A stretch of 49,583 bases of DNA from UMGS1696 sp964634795 (GTDB lineage: Bacteria > Bacillota > Clostridia > Oscillospirales > CAG-272): the NCBI GenBank assembly GCA_964634795.1, contig CAZWLL010000011.1:1-49583 (forward strand), in the 5' to 3' direction. Shown here one piece after another: positions 1 through 9,006 of the stretch (position 1 is the first letter of the stretch; the number at the start of each line of letters is the position of its first letter). Below the pieces are notes generated by a model. It worked only from the letters and a program-made list of their open reading frames with translations, searched no databases and had not been told where the DNA came from. The position numbers and the translations under genes were made by a program.

Positions 1-124
1 ACCATCTCGCTCCCGAACTTGCTCTTTTTCAAACATCAGAGATGTGAAACTCTAAAGAGTTTTGAAAATTGCCGTGCGGCAAACAAGCAAGTTCCGCATT
101 TTAGGCTTTATAATCTATGGGGAA
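1..124. repeat. Dispersed hairpin repeat, left-truncated copy
   Basis: This stretch aligns with the right-hand two thirds of the element at 49443-49583. Shared blocks are ACCA..CGCTC.CGAACTTGC at the start, TTCAAACATCA.AGATGT, ATTGCC..GGCAAAC, GCAAGTTCCG and TTTTAGGCTT near the end. GAACTTGC and GCAAGTTC are inverted copies that can close a stem with smaller hairpins inside. The copy is cut off at base 1, so the contig probably ended inside the repeat. It contains no coding sequence. Confidence 0.75.
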
Positions 125-140
125 TAATATGGAATAATTT

Positions 141-1049
141 ATGGAACAAAAGAAAATACTGAATATACTTATCGTGATATTGGTGTTGTCATGCGTGATT
201 GTTTCTGCCGTAATACTTAAACTCAGAAGTGATCTTTTTTATTTGCCGGACAAATCAGCGGATGATATAGTTGAAATTCTCGCCGAGGCGAATATCACAA
301 TTGATCGTGAGCTCATCGGTACCAAAAAGGACAGAGGAACAGTATATGTCTGCAACAGCGGAGACTATAATACGACTGTTGCGGGACTCTTAACAGATAA
401 AAATATAAAATACGTTTTTACGGTTCCCGACGGCGAGCTTATTGTAATGGAAGATAATTCGACATTTGAATTCGGAGACAGCTTTTCTTTCAGGTATACA
501 AAATCCGGAAAGCGTGAGGATATCACGGAGACTGTTTCCTCAGGGGATTTCTCGGAAAAGCTCAGTGAGCAGAAAACCAATGAGATTACACAGATTGTAT
601 GTGAGTTCATGGAACGCGGAAGCGAGAAATTTAAAGTCGGAGGAAACATAGACATTATAACCTCGGTTGATCGTATATGGGAAAACGGCGGGAAGTATTA
701 CGCTGTTTGCTCGAGGAGCATCGGCGGTGTTGAGGTAAATGACAACAAGGTTTACTGTACGGTTGAAAATAATGAGGTTACGTCCGCATCGGGCACGTGG
801 AGCTTTCTGACTCTCGGTGAATCGTATTCCGCGCAGCTGAGTGACATTATAAATATTTTATTTAACGTAAAAAAAGAGCTCGGAGCACATGAGGCCGAAA
901 TCAAGATAACGGCGATTGAAGAGTGCTATTCGCTGTATACATACGGTGAAAACGAGGGATTATGCCTGATACCGTGCCTTAAGGTAGTGACAGATAAAGC
1001 GGGGAACCTTATATATAATGCTATTGATGGTACAATATATACAAAATAA
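141..1049 (+). CDS. Membrane-anchored protein, YycI/PepSY-like (uncertain)
   Basis: A 302-residue protein with one N-terminal membrane helix (about residues 7-27) followed by an extracytoplasmic region of about 275 residues; there is no lipobox. The size, the single anchor, a first soluble segment rich in short beta strands and the PepSY-like C-terminal ending (IYNAIDGTIY) resemble YycI-type regulators of the WalRK cell-wall two-component system. That assignment is an inference from fold-level resemblance and no diagnostic motif is visible. No walRK genes lie here, and the next gene is murA, which at least fits a cell-envelope role. The ribosome binding site before the ATG is poor. It could equally be an unrelated lipid- or wall-associated protein. 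Confidence 0.45.
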   Translation: MEQKKILNILIVILVLSCVIVSAVILKLRSDLFYLPDKSADDIVEILAEANITIDRELIGTKKDRGTVYVCNSGDYNTTVAGLLTDKNIKYVFTVPDGELIVMEDNSTFEFGDSFSFRYTKSGKREDITETVSSGDFSEKLSEQKTNEITQIVCEFMERGSEKFKVGGNIDIITSVDRIWENGGKYYAVCSRSIGGVEVNDNKVYCTVENNEVTSASGTWSFLTLGESYSAQLSDIINILFNVKKELGAHEAEIKITAIEECYSLYTYGENEGLCLIPCLKVVTDKAGNLIYNAIDGTIYTK

Positions 1050-1123
1050 ATCAAACCATGATGCGATAAAAAGTATAAAATTGTCATTAAGTATTAAATT
1101 TATGAAAATCATCGAAAAAACTC

Positions 1124-1152
1124 TTTCATTATTAACCGTAAACTGTTATAAT
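1124..1152 (+). promoter_or_regulatory. Probable murA promoter
   Basis: TTTCAT (1124-1129), a 17-base spacer and TATAAT (1147-1152). Transcription would start near 1159, downstream of the ATG at 1155, which argues that murA begins at the later ATG at 1218. Confidence 0.5.
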
Positions 1153-1217
1153 ATATGCGGCATGACAAGTTTTTGTTCATTGCCTTGGCTGATAAAATGA
1201 AAGGCTCGGTAGCTTCT

Positions 1218-2507
1218 ATGGAAAAAATAATAGTAAACGGCGGTAATCCGCTTTTCGGACAGGTTGAGATATCCGGATCGAAAAATGCAGCTTTACCGAT
1301 TATATATGCATGCGTACTTGTGCACGGAAAATGCGTGCTTGAAAATATACCTGCAATTTCAGATATAACATATGCCCTTGAAATGCTTCGCGGTATCGGT
1401 TCGAAAATTAAGATGCTCGGAGCGACAACTTACGAAATAGATTGTACGGACGTTAAGCCCGGATATTCGGATTATGAGCTTGCCAGAAAAATTCGCGGTT
1501 CGTACTATCTTCTCGGCGCTGAATTCGGAAGATTCGGATATGCGAGAGTCGGTTATCCCGGCGGATGTAATTTCGGTGTAAGACCTATTGACCAGCACAT
1601 TAAAGGCTTTGAGGCTTTAGGCGGACACGTGAAAACAGACGGCGGATATATTGAAATCGAATCCGAGAACGGTGCGGTCGGTGCCAACATTTTTTTTGAT
1701 GTTTCTACCGTAGGCGCAACGCTCAACGTAATGATAGCCGCTGCGACTGCAGACGGAGTTACCGTTATAGACAATGCGGCGAGAGAACCTCATATAGTAG
1801 ACTGTGCCAACTTCCTTAATACATGCGGAGCCAACATCAGCGGAGCGGGTTCCGATGTCATAAAAATTAAGGGTGTGAAGGAACTTCACGGCTGTACATA
1901 TGCGATTATCCCCGATATGATAGAAGCGGGATCATTTATGGTAGCCGCTGCAGCGACAAAAGGCTCGGTAAGAATAAACAATGTTATTCCGAAGCACCTT
2001 GAATCCATTACGGCGAAGCTGATTGAAACAGGTGCGACCGTTGAGGAATTCGATGACGCTATTCATGTAACCGCTGGTCCGACGATTAAGAAGACAAGTG
2101 TAAAAACACTTCCTTATCCCGGATTCCCGACAGATATGCATCCGCAGATGTCGGCTCTGCTATGTCTTGCGGACGGAACAAGCTATATTAACGAGAGTGT
2201 ATTCGAAAACCGTTTCCGTTATGTCGAAGAGCTCAGAAGAATGGGCGCGAAGATAAAGGTAGACGGAAGAATAGTCATTATCGAGGGCGGAACACCTCTT
2301 ACTCCCGCACCGGTAATCGCGACGGATTTAAGAGGCGGAGTAGCGGTTATTATCGCTGCACTTACCTGCAAAGGAAAAACAGAAATATCGGAAATCAGAC
2401 TTATCGAAAGAGGATACGACAACATATGCGAAAAGCTTAGGTCTTTGGGTGCCGATATAGAAAAGGTCTTTTTACCGGATAATGATGACGCTCAAAAAGC
2501 CAATTGA
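1218..2507 (+). CDS. murA: UDP-N-acetylglucosamine 1-carboxyvinyltransferase
   Basis: MurA transfers enolpyruvate from PEP to UDP-GlcNAc, the first committed step of peptidoglycan precursor synthesis in the cytoplasm. From the ATG at 1218 the protein has 429 residues, normal for the family. It opens with the standard MurA N terminus containing the K-N-A-A-L substrate-binding stretch. The catalytic loop holds PGGCNFG with C117, equivalent to E. coli Cys115, so the enzyme should be sensitive to fosfomycin. The GFPTDMHPQ and ENRF segments of the second inside-out alpha/beta barrel are intact. The longer reading frame from 1155 adds 21 residues not seen in the family and would start upstream of the likely transcript. 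An AAAGG stands about 13 bases before the chosen ATG. Firmicutes often carry two murA copies; which one this is cannot be told here. Confidence 0.96.
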   Translation: MEKIIVNGGNPLFGQVEISGSKNAALPIIYACVLVHGKCVLENIPAISDITYALEMLRGIGSKIKMLGATTYEIDCTDVKPGYSDYELARKIRGSYYLLGAEFGRFGYARVGYPGGCNFGVRPIDQHIKGFEALGGHVKTDGGYIEIESENGAVGANIFFDVSTVGATLNVMIAAATADGVTVIDNAAREPHIVDCANFLNTCGANISGAGSDVIKIKGVKELHGCTYAIIPDMIEAGSFMVAAAATKGSVRINNVIPKHLESITAKLIETGATVEEFDDAIHVTAGPTIKKTSVKTLPYPGFPTDMHPQMSALLCLADGTSYINESVFENRFRYVEELRRMGAKIKVDGRIVIIEGGTPLTPAPVIATDLRGGVAVIIAALTCKGKTEISEIRLIERGYDNICEKLRSLGADIEKVFLPDNDDAQKAN

Positions 2508-2525
2508 AATTACGGAGATGAAATT

Positions 2526-2744
2526 ATGGAAATTACACGTGAGACTGTAATCGGTGATATTGTTGATTTTGATCCCGAGACAGCGGAAGTATTTATGGAT
2601 TGCGGCATGCATTGTATCGAATGTCCCGTATCCAGACTGGAATCCATTGAGGAAGCATGTGAGGTACACGGAGTCGATCCTGATGAGCTCATTGAAAACC
2701 TTAAGGATTATTTCGAACACAAAAACGATAAGACAGATAAATAA
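2526..2744 (+). CDS. DUF1858 / hybrid-cluster-associated redox disulfide domain protein
   Basis: A 72-residue cytoplasmic protein made of one DUF1858 (TIGR03980-like) helical domain. The motif GMHCIECP puts two cysteines in a CxxC arrangement at the start of a helix, which in this family is thought to form a redox-active disulfide. Members often sit beside or are fused to hybrid cluster protein and radical SAM enzymes, but here the neighbours are murA (18 bases upstream) and trmK. It is probably cotranscribed with murA, and a hairpin terminator follows it directly. The biological role is unknown. An acidic C-terminal tail follows the domain. Confidence 0.85.
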   Translation: MEITRETVIGDIVDFDPETAEVFMDCGMHCIECPVSRLESIEEACEVHGVDPDELIENLKDYFEHKNDKTDK

Positions 2745-2751
2745 AAACAAT

Positions 2752-2776
2752 AAAGGCGGTTTTAAACCGTCTTTTT
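2752..2776 (+). terminator. Rho-independent terminator after the DUF1858 gene
   Basis: AAAGGCGG pairs with CCGTCTTT (one G-T pair) around a TTTTAAA loop and runs into a T tract. It separates the murA unit from trmK. Confidence 0.75.
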
Positions 2777-2795
2777 AAGTGTTATTGATTGAGAA

Positions 2796-3497
2796 ATGAA
2801 TGAAAAGAAACTGACGATTGACGGCAGATTGACCGCGGCGGCATCATTTGTAAGAGAAGGCGCGGTTGTTGCCGATATAGGTACGGATCACGCTTTTTTG
2901 CCGATTTCGTTGATGCTCGACGGAAAAATAAACAGTGCCGTTGCCTCGGATATAAATTCGGGACCTCTTGAGAGAGCGAAAACCAATGCAGATAAATACG
3001 GTGTTTCCGAAAAAATGAAATTTGTACTTGTCGGAGGAATACCTGACGATGAGTGCAGATGCTGTGGGGTTACCGATATTGTAATATGCGGTATGGGCGG
3101 GGAGCTTATAGAGAGTATAATATCATCATCTGCATATGCCGAAAATGATGGTGTGAGACTAATTCTGCAGCCTATGTCATTTGCGGCGGAGCTGAGAAGA
3201 TACCTGTGCTCGGAAGGCTTTCATATAATTGATGAAAAGCTATGTAAAGCAGCAGGAAGAGTGTATACCGTAATATGCGCGGAATATGACGGAATTTCGC
3301 GCAGCTACAGTGATGTTGAACTGACTCTCGGAAAAAAGAATATCGAAAACAAAGACAGCTTATTTGACGAATATGTCGAAAAAACAAAAGAAAAGCTGAA
3401 GACGCAGATAAAAGGAAAAACAAGCGGCGGCATTGACTGCACTGAAGAAAAAAAACTGCTTGACGGAATAATTTCATTGAGCGAGGTACAAAAATGA
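2796..3497 (+). CDS. trmK: tRNA (adenine(22)-N1)-methyltransferase
   Basis: A 233-residue Rossmann-fold SAM methyltransferase of the TrmK (COG2384) family, which makes m1A22 in certain bacterial tRNAs. Motif I reads ADIGTDHAFLP (around residues 26-36), followed by the SDI acidic residue that binds the ribose of SAM. The CGMGGELI segment carries the family signature loop. The C-terminal 80 residues are the coiled-coil-rich extension typical of TrmK. The stop codon overlaps the start of the Nif3-like gene by four bases (ATGA), a trmK-nif3 pairing conserved across Firmicutes and evidence for translational coupling. The ribosome binding site is weak. Confidence 0.93.
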   Translation: MNEKKLTIDGRLTAAASFVREGAVVADIGTDHAFLPISLMLDGKINSAVASDINSGPLERAKTNADKYGVSEKMKFVLVGGIPDDECRCCGVTDIVICGMGGELIESIISSSAYAENDGVRLILQPMSFAAELRRYLCSEGFHIIDEKLCKAAGRVYTVICAEYDGISRSYSDVELTLGKKNIENKDSLFDEYVEKTKEKLKTQIKGKTSGGIDCTEEKKLLDGIISLSEVQK

Positions 3498-4261
3498 CCG
3501 AAAAAGAACTTTACAGTGTGATAGATTCGTTTTGCCCGAGAGGCCTGTCGTGCTCTTGGGATAATGACGGAATAATGGTATCGGGCAATCTCGATAAAGA
3601 AGTAAATAAGGTACTGCTTACGCTTGACGCTACATCCGACGCACTGGAATATGCGTGTGAAAACGGGTATGATACTGTATTAACTCATCATCCCATGCTG
3701 TTCAGAGGCATGAAAAATGTAACTGAAGCATCGTTATCAGGCAGACGTGTGCTTCGTGCCCTCTCGTCCGGTATTACCGTAATGTCGTTTCACACACGCC
3801 TTGATGCCTGTGCCGGAGGCGTGAACGATGCTCTCGCATCCCGTCTCGGATTTAATGCGGTTGATTATTTCGGCGATGACGAGTCTCCGAAATTGGGAAG
3901 AATAGTGGAAATACCGTCTGTGACCGCAGAGGAATTAGCTTGTCATGTGAAGAAAATGCTCGGATGCGATGCTGTGAGATTAAACGGAAAACCGAGTACG
4001 GTTGTTTCGAGAATCGGTATATGCGGAGGAGACGGAAAGGATTTTATCTATCCTGCACTTGCGGCGGGATGCAATGCTTTTATCACGGGAGATGCGGGAT
4101 ATAATATGGCGGCGGACGCATCTGAAGACGGAATAATAACAATAGAAGCCGGACACTACCATACGGAAGCTCCCGTGCTGTCAGTTCTCGAAAAACTCGT
4201 GAGAGAAAACTGCGGTGCCGATGTCGGATATTTCGATTCATGTACATATAAGGTGCTGTAA
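3494..4261 (+). CDS. Nif3-like dinuclear metal centre protein
   Basis: A 255-residue member of the NIF3/YqfO family, which forms hexamers around a two-metal site; the substrate is unresolved in the family (GTP cyclohydrolase I type 2 annotations are weakly founded). Metal ligands visible are H65-H66 in THHPM, D104 in HTRLDA, and H221 and E225 in GHYHTEAP. The length is that of the short form, without the PII-like insert seen in Bacillus YqfO. It overlaps trmK by four bases, with GAGG upstream of the ATG. A terminator hairpin follows 45 bases after the stop. Confidence 0.93.
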   Translation: MTEKELYSVIDSFCPRGLSCSWDNDGIMVSGNLDKEVNKVLLTLDATSDALEYACENGYDTVLTHHPMLFRGMKNVTEASLSGRRVLRALSSGITVMSFHTRLDACAGGVNDALASRLGFNAVDYFGDDESPKLGRIVEIPSVTAEELACHVKKMLGCDAVRLNGKPSTVVSRIGICGGDGKDFIYPALAAGCNAFITGDAGYNMAADASEDGIITIEAGHYHTEAPVLSVLEKLVRENCGADVGYFDSCTYKVL

Positions 4262-4305
4262 TCTCAAGTCTCAGCCTTATTTTGCGGAGAAATATATATC
4301 AGCCG

Positions 4306-4346
4306 AAGAACAAATGCCTTAAATAAACATAGGTATTTGTTCTTTT
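4306..4346 (+). terminator. Terminator after the Nif3-like gene
   Basis: AAGAACAAATGCC pairs with GGTATTTGTTCTT across a 13-base loop, with one wobble-type mismatch, and ends in TTTT. Confidence 0.75.
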
Positions 4347-4380
4347 GCGTCATTTGTCACATCACCTTAACAATATTATA

Positions 4381-4409
4381 TTGACGTTTTGCGGGTTTTA
4401 GAGTATAAT
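4381..4409 (+). promoter_or_regulatory. Sigma-A promoter for the radical SAM-der-plsY run
   Basis: TTGACG (4381-4386), exactly 17 bases, then TATAAT (4404-4409). The first codon of the radical SAM gene lies 40 bases further on. Confidence 0.85.
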
Positions 4410-4449
4410 ATTCGGGATAGAAGAATGTTTTCCGACAGGTGAAAAATTA

Positions 4450-5745
4450 ATGGTTGTAATAACTGGGGTGCTTCCCCATTCTAAAGCCGAAAAAGCGGGT
4501 ATACAGGCAGGAGACTATTTGCTTGAGATTAACTCTCATGAAATAAACGATGTTCTCGATTACCGTTTCAGGCTTGCGGATACCACTGTGGTGCTGAAGC
4601 TGCACAGAGGACCGGATATAATTGAAAAGAAAATAAAAAAAGAAGAATACGATGATATAGGACTTGAGTTCGGAACGCCGCTCATGGATAAAAAGCATCG
4701 CTGTGAAAACGGATGCATATTTTGTTTTATTGATCAGAATCCCGAGGGAATGCGTGAGACTATATATTTTAAAGATGACGACAGCAGACTCGCATTCCTG
4801 CACGGCAACTATATTACACTGACCAATCTGCATCAGGCGGATATTGACAGAATAATAGAAATGCACATTTCTCCCGTGAATATATCCGTTCATACAACGA
4901 ATCCCGAGCTGCGTATAAAAATTATGAAGAATAAACGGTCGGGAGAGGTATTGTCCTATATCGGTATGCTTGCCGACGCCGGAATCAAGCTGCACGGTCA
5001 GATAGTGCTGTGCCGCGGCATAAACGACGGGAAAGAGCTTGACAGAACAATGCGTGATTTGTCGGCATATTACCCGTCAATGGAGAGCGTTTCGATTGTA
5101 CCGGCAGGTTTGACTAAATACAGGGATAAGCTGTACAAGCTCGAGCCATTCAGTGCTGAGGAATGTGCGGCGGTCATTAATCAGGTTGAAAATTTCAACA
5201 AAACACTGCCCGAGAGGATGTTTTTTGCATCTGACGAGTTTTATGTATTAAGCGGAACGAAGGTTCCCGATGAAGATTACTACGGAGAATACACTCAGCT
5301 CGACAACGGTGTCGGAATGATTACGTCGTTTACGGCTGAATTCGAATCTATGCTTGAGACACTTGATGAGGATGAATGTTCCGTCAAGCGCGAGGTGTCA
5401 ATCGCAACAGGTGAGTCGGCATATCAGATGATGCGCGGACTTATCGATGAGCTCGAGAAAAAGTGTCCCGATATAAAGTGCAATTTGTATGTGATAAAAA
5501 ATAACTTTTTCGGAGGACAGGTAACGGTTACGGGACTGTTGACGGGTATTGATATAGCGGAGCAGCTTCAGGGAAAAGCTCTCGGAGATACATTGTATTT
5601 ATCGAGAACCACCTTGCGTGCTGAAGGTGATTTATTCCTCTGCGGAATGTCGCCGGATGAGCTCAGTGAAAAGCTCGGAGGCGTTAACATAGAATTTGTC
5701 GAGAACGACGGAGCGTCTCTTGTGGAGAAACTGCTCCGGCTGTAA
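4450..5745 (+). CDS. PDZ and DUF512 radical SAM protein
   Basis: A 431-residue protein with an N-terminal PDZ-like domain (about residues 1-60), a radical SAM core and a C-terminal DUF512 domain. The iron-sulphur motif is C85-x3-C89-x2-C92 followed by FIDQ, the hallmark of this family. The family is widespread in Clostridia and often sits next to der, as here (26 bases apart), but its reaction is unknown. A role in ribosome or RNA modification is only a guess from that linkage. AGGTGA precedes the ATG, and a consensus promoter lies upstream, so this is the first gene of the unit. Confidence 0.92.
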   Translation: MVVITGVLPHSKAEKAGIQAGDYLLEINSHEINDVLDYRFRLADTTVVLKLHRGPDIIEKKIKKEEYDDIGLEFGTPLMDKKHRCENGCIFCFIDQNPEGMRETIYFKDDDSRLAFLHGNYITLTNLHQADIDRIIEMHISPVNISVHTTNPELRIKIMKNKRSGEVLSYIGMLADAGIKLHGQIVLCRGINDGKELDRTMRDLSAYYPSMESVSIVPAGLTKYRDKLYKLEPFSAEECAAVINQVENFNKTLPERMFFASDEFYVLSGTKVPDEDYYGEYTQLDNGVGMITSFTAEFESMLETLDEDECSVKREVSIATGESAYQMMRGLIDELEKKCPDIKCNLYVIKNNFFGGQVTVTGLLTGIDIAEQLQGKALGDTLYLSRTTLRAEGDLFLCGMSPDELSEKLGGVNIEFVENDGASLVEKLLRL

Positions 5746-5771
5746 TGATATTGTGAAAGAAAGGATATAAT

Positions 5772-7109
5772 ATGGCAAAACCAGTAATAGCGATAGTGGG
5801 ACGGCCGAATGTAGGCAAGTCGACACTTTTCAATAAACTTATCGGAGAACGCCGTGCCATCGTAGAGGATACACCGGGAATAACAAGAGACAGAATTTAC
5901 GGTGAAACAGAATGGCGCGGAAAAATACTTGCTGTCATCGACACGGGCGGTATCGAGCCTAAGACCGATGATATTATTTTAAAGAAAATGCGTGAGCAGG
6001 CACAGGTAGCAATTGACACCGCGGATGTTATCATATTCATGTGTGATATAAGAACGGGATTGCTGGCAGATGACCTTGACATTGCCGTGATGCTTAAAAA
6101 GAGCGGAAAGCCTGTTATTCCCGTTATAAACAAAGCCGATAAAATCGGTGATGTACCTCCGGAATTTTACGAGTTCTACGAGCTCGGTTTCGATATAGAG
6201 CCGATTGCGATATCCTCTCTCCACGGAAGCGGAAGCGGTGATGTTCTCGATGCCGTAATAGACGCGCTTCCCGAATTCGAACAGGAAGAAGAGGATAACG
6301 ATGTTATATCCGTTGCGGTTATAGGCAAACCGAATGCGGGAAAATCATCCCTTGTAAACCGTGTGCTGGGTGACGAAAGATGCATTGTTTCGGATATCCC
6401 GGGAACAACCCGTGACGCAATAGATACATACTTTGAGAATTCGTTCGGCAAGTATAATTTCATCGATACCGCAGGTATACGCCGTCAGTCTAAGGTTGAC
6501 GATAAAATAGAGAGAATCAGTGTACTGCGCGCGAAAATGGCTGTTGAGAGAGCGGATGTATGTCTGATTATGATTGACGCCAATACCGGTATTACCGAGC
6601 AGGACGAGAAAATCGCGGGAATAGCGCATGAAGCAGGCAAAGCATCCATAATATGCGTTAACAAATGGGATACAGTCGATAAAGATAACTCCACGACAAA
6701 CGAATTCAATAAGAAAATTACGGACGCGCTGTCGTATATGACGTACGCTCCGATTATGTATATCTCGGCGAAAACGGGACAGCGTGTGGAGAAGCTGTTC
6801 GAGATGATTAACTATGTTCATAATCAAACGAATATGCGTGTATCCACGGGTATGCTTAACGATGTACTTGCCGATGCAGTTGCAAGAGTACAGCCGCCGT
6901 CGGACAAGGGAAGAAGACTCAGAATATACTATATGACACAGACAGAGGTCGCTCCTCCGACATTTGTTATTTTCTGCAATATGGCGGAGCTGTTCCATTT
7001 TTCTTATCAGCGATATATTGAAAATTGCCTCAGACAAACCTTCGGCTTCAAGGGCACGCCTATAAAGCTGATTATTCGTCAAAAAGGTGAAAACGAGGAG
7101 AATTTATAA
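5772..7109 (+). CDS. der: Ribosome biogenesis GTPase Der
   Basis: Der (EngA) is the double GTPase that assists 50S subunit assembly. The 445-residue protein has G domain 1 with GRPNVGKST at residues 10-18 and DTPGITRD, G domain 2 with GKPNAGKSS near residue 185 and DIPGTTRD, and NKAD and NKWD base-recognition motifs in the two domains. The C-terminal KH-like domain is present. Length and domain order are normal. AAAGGA precedes the ATG. The final base of the stop codon is the first base of the plsY start (TAATG), so the two are translationally coupled. Confidence 0.97.
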   Translation: MAKPVIAIVGRPNVGKSTLFNKLIGERRAIVEDTPGITRDRIYGETEWRGKILAVIDTGGIEPKTDDIILKKMREQAQVAIDTADVIIFMCDIRTGLLADDLDIAVMLKKSGKPVIPVINKADKIGDVPPEFYEFYELGFDIEPIAISSLHGSGSGDVLDAVIDALPEFEQEEEDNDVISVAVIGKPNAGKSSLVNRVLGDERCIVSDIPGTTRDAIDTYFENSFGKYNFIDTAGIRRQSKVDDKIERISVLRAKMAVERADVCLIMIDANTGITEQDEKIAGIAHEAGKASIICVNKWDTVDKDNSTTNEFNKKITDALSYMTYAPIMYISAKTGQRVEKLFEMINYVHNQTNMRVSTGMLNDVLADAVARVQPPSDKGRRLRIYYMTQTEVAPPTFVIFCNMAELFHFSYQRYIENCLRQTFGFKGTPIKLIIRQKGENEENL

Positions 7110-7813
7110 TGCTTCATTTTTTTCTGGGTTCTGAAGTGGGAATGTGCGGACTCATCGGCGCAAATTTTCACGAAATACCGCTTGCGGTGTGCTTGCTGCT
7201 CATGCTTGTTTATATTTTTATACCTTATCTCCTCGGAAGTGTGAATACGGCAATAATAGTATCCGGACTTATGTATCATGACGACGTGAGAAATCACGGC
7301 AGCGGAAATGCCGGTTTTACTAATATGATGCGCAATTACGGTAAAAAGGCCGCTATAGTTACTTTTGTAGGCGACATTCTCAAGACGGTAATAGCTGTTC
7401 TCATCGGATGGTGTGTTTTCGGTTACCCTACGGCATACATAGCCGGACTTGCCTGCCTGATAGGTCATGTCTTCCCCGTATTCTATAATTTTCGCGGAGG
7501 AAAGGGAGTATTGTGCATGACGGCAATTATACTTATGCTCGACTGGAGATTATTCCTCATCCTTCTTGCCATATTTATCATTCTTGTTATGGGTACAAAA
7601 TATATCTCCGCAGGAAGCGTTATTTGCGCAATGCTGTTTCCGCTCCTTTTAAATCGTATGAACGATACTCCGTTCAGACTTATCGAGTTCGTTGCGCTTA
7701 TAATAGCCATAATAATTATTGTTAAGCACAAGGAAAACATAAAGCGTATCTTTAACGGAACGGAAAGCAAGTTTGCGTTTAAGAAAAGTAAATCGGCAGA
7801 CGAACAGAAATAA
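7109..7813 (+). CDS. plsY: Glycerol-3-phosphate acyltransferase PlsY
   Basis: PlsY is the integral-membrane enzyme that moves an acyl group from acyl-phosphate to glycerol-3-phosphate, starting phosphatidic acid synthesis. Its three family motifs are present: YLLGSVNTA (motif 1), HGSGNAGFTNMMRNYG (motif 2) and GHVFPVFYNFRGGKG (motif 3). At 234 residues it is longer than the usual 200, owing to an extra N-terminal stretch of about 30 residues and a charged C-terminal tail. Five to six membrane helices are evident. GAGGAG stands 8 bases before the ATG at 7109, which favours that start. Motif 1 has VNTA where most family members have IP at the corresponding place. Confidence 0.93.
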   Translation: MLHFFLGSEVGMCGLIGANFHEIPLAVCLLLMLVYIFIPYLLGSVNTAIIVSGLMYHDDVRNHGSGNAGFTNMMRNYGKKAAIVTFVGDILKTVIAVLIGWCVFGYPTAYIAGLACLIGHVFPVFYNFRGGKGVLCMTAIILMLDWRLFLILLAIFIILVMGTKYISAGSVICAMLFPLLLNRMNDTPFRLIEFVALIIAIIIIVKHKENIKRIFNGTESKFAFKKSKSADEQK

Positions 7814-7817
7814 TTAA

Positions 7818-8984
7818 ATGAAAAACGAGAAAATTACCGAATTTGCCGCTTTGGCACATAAAAGTGCTGAATGCGGCACACTGAAGAATATCACATTTCA
7901 CTCGCCCGAGCACGGTGAGAGGCTTAAAGCAAAAGGCAAGCTTATTTCGGCAGGCGGAATAACGGTACTGCAAATCGAGACATTCCTTACCGAGGGCAGG
8001 GTTTCGCAGAAAAATGTCAAGCTGTCGGAAATAAATCATTGTTTTGAGGAGCTTTTTGACTGTTACAAAAAAGCGGATTTGAATGATGACGGCGGCAGTG
8101 CAGCAGTTATGATATCGAAAAAAGGTGCGGTAACCCTGATAAAGAAAGGCAGCATCGGAGAGGGAGAGAAAAAAGACAGCACCGAGGAAAACAATAAAGT
8201 AAAAAAATACCTTCTCACAGGCAATGAGAAATTTTTGCGCGAGCTCGATGTTTCAGATGAAAACGGCAGGGTACATGATAAAAAGCAGTCTAAATTCAGA
8301 CAAATATGCCGTTTCGCGGAGTACATTGCCGATGCCGAGAAAAAGCTCGGTTCATCCGATGAGCTTTATGTTTGCGATATGTGCTGCGGAAAAAGCTACC
8401 TCAGTTTTGCGGCATATTATGTGCTTACCGAGGTGTGCGGAAGAAATGTCGTAATGGACTGTGTTGACCTGAAAAAAAGCGTTATGGATTACTGCGCGGA
8501 TATTGCGCGTAAATGCGGAATGAGCGGAATGTGCTTTCATGCTATGAATATATCCGATTTTAAGGCGAGAAGAACTCCCGACCTTGTAATATCACTTCAC
8601 GCATGCGACATCGCGACCGATATAGTTCTTGAGTTTGCGGTAAAGAATAAAGCGGAGATAATATTGGCGACACCATGCTGTCATCATCAGATGTACAATG
8701 AGATGAACTGCCCGCCGCTGTCCTTCATAACGGATTATTCCATGCTTAAGCAAAAGCTCGCGTCTGCCGCAACCGACGCTCTGCGTTTGCTTATGCTTGA
8801 AGCGGAAGGCTACAAAACAGACGCAACGGAGCTTATCGATCCAGAGGACACACCGAAAAATATAATGCTGCGCGGTGTGAGAAGAAAAAATTACAATTAC
8901 GAATCCGAAAACGCAGAGCAAAAACGCCAAAAGTATCGCAGTGCATATGAGTACATGTACGGAAAGAATCCGGAAAATCATTAA
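7818..8984 (+). CDS. SAM-dependent methyltransferase (Methyltransf_32 type)
   Basis: A 388-residue cytoplasmic protein with a class I methyltransferase core in its second half. The SAM-binding loop reads C186-D-M-C-C-G-K and the catalytic-site region is ATPCCHHQ (C287, C288, H289, H290), the pattern of the Methyltransf_32/TRM13-like family. The N-terminal 170 residues form a separate domain with a lysine- and glutamate-rich linker, typical of bacterial members. RNA or tRNA is the likely substrate by family relation, but this is unproven. It starts 4 bases after plsY and has little Shine-Dalgarno sequence, so it may depend on coupling. Confidence 0.8.
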   Translation: MKNEKITEFAALAHKSAECGTLKNITFHSPEHGERLKAKGKLISAGGITVLQIETFLTEGRVSQKNVKLSEINHCFEELFDCYKKADLNDDGGSAAVMISKKGAVTLIKKGSIGEGEKKDSTEENNKVKKYLLTGNEKFLRELDVSDENGRVHDKKQSKFRQICRFAEYIADAEKKLGSSDELYVCDMCCGKSYLSFAAYYVLTEVCGRNVVMDCVDLKKSVMDYCADIARKCGMSGMCFHAMNISDFKARRTPDLVISLHACDIATDIVLEFAVKNKAEIILATPCCHHQMYNEMNCPPLSFITDYSMLKQKLASAATDALRLLMLEAEGYKTDATELIDPEDTPKNIMLRGVRRKNYNYESENAEQKRQKYRSAYEYMYGKNPENH

Positions 8985-9006
8985 TTTATATAGAAGGTGA
9001 AAATCG

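Noticed and set aside
1155..1217. Upstream ATG codons extending murA by 21 residues
   Set aside because: The -10 box at 1147-1152 puts transcription start after 1155, no Shine-Dalgarno precedes 1155 or 1197, and the standard MurA N terminus begins at 1218.
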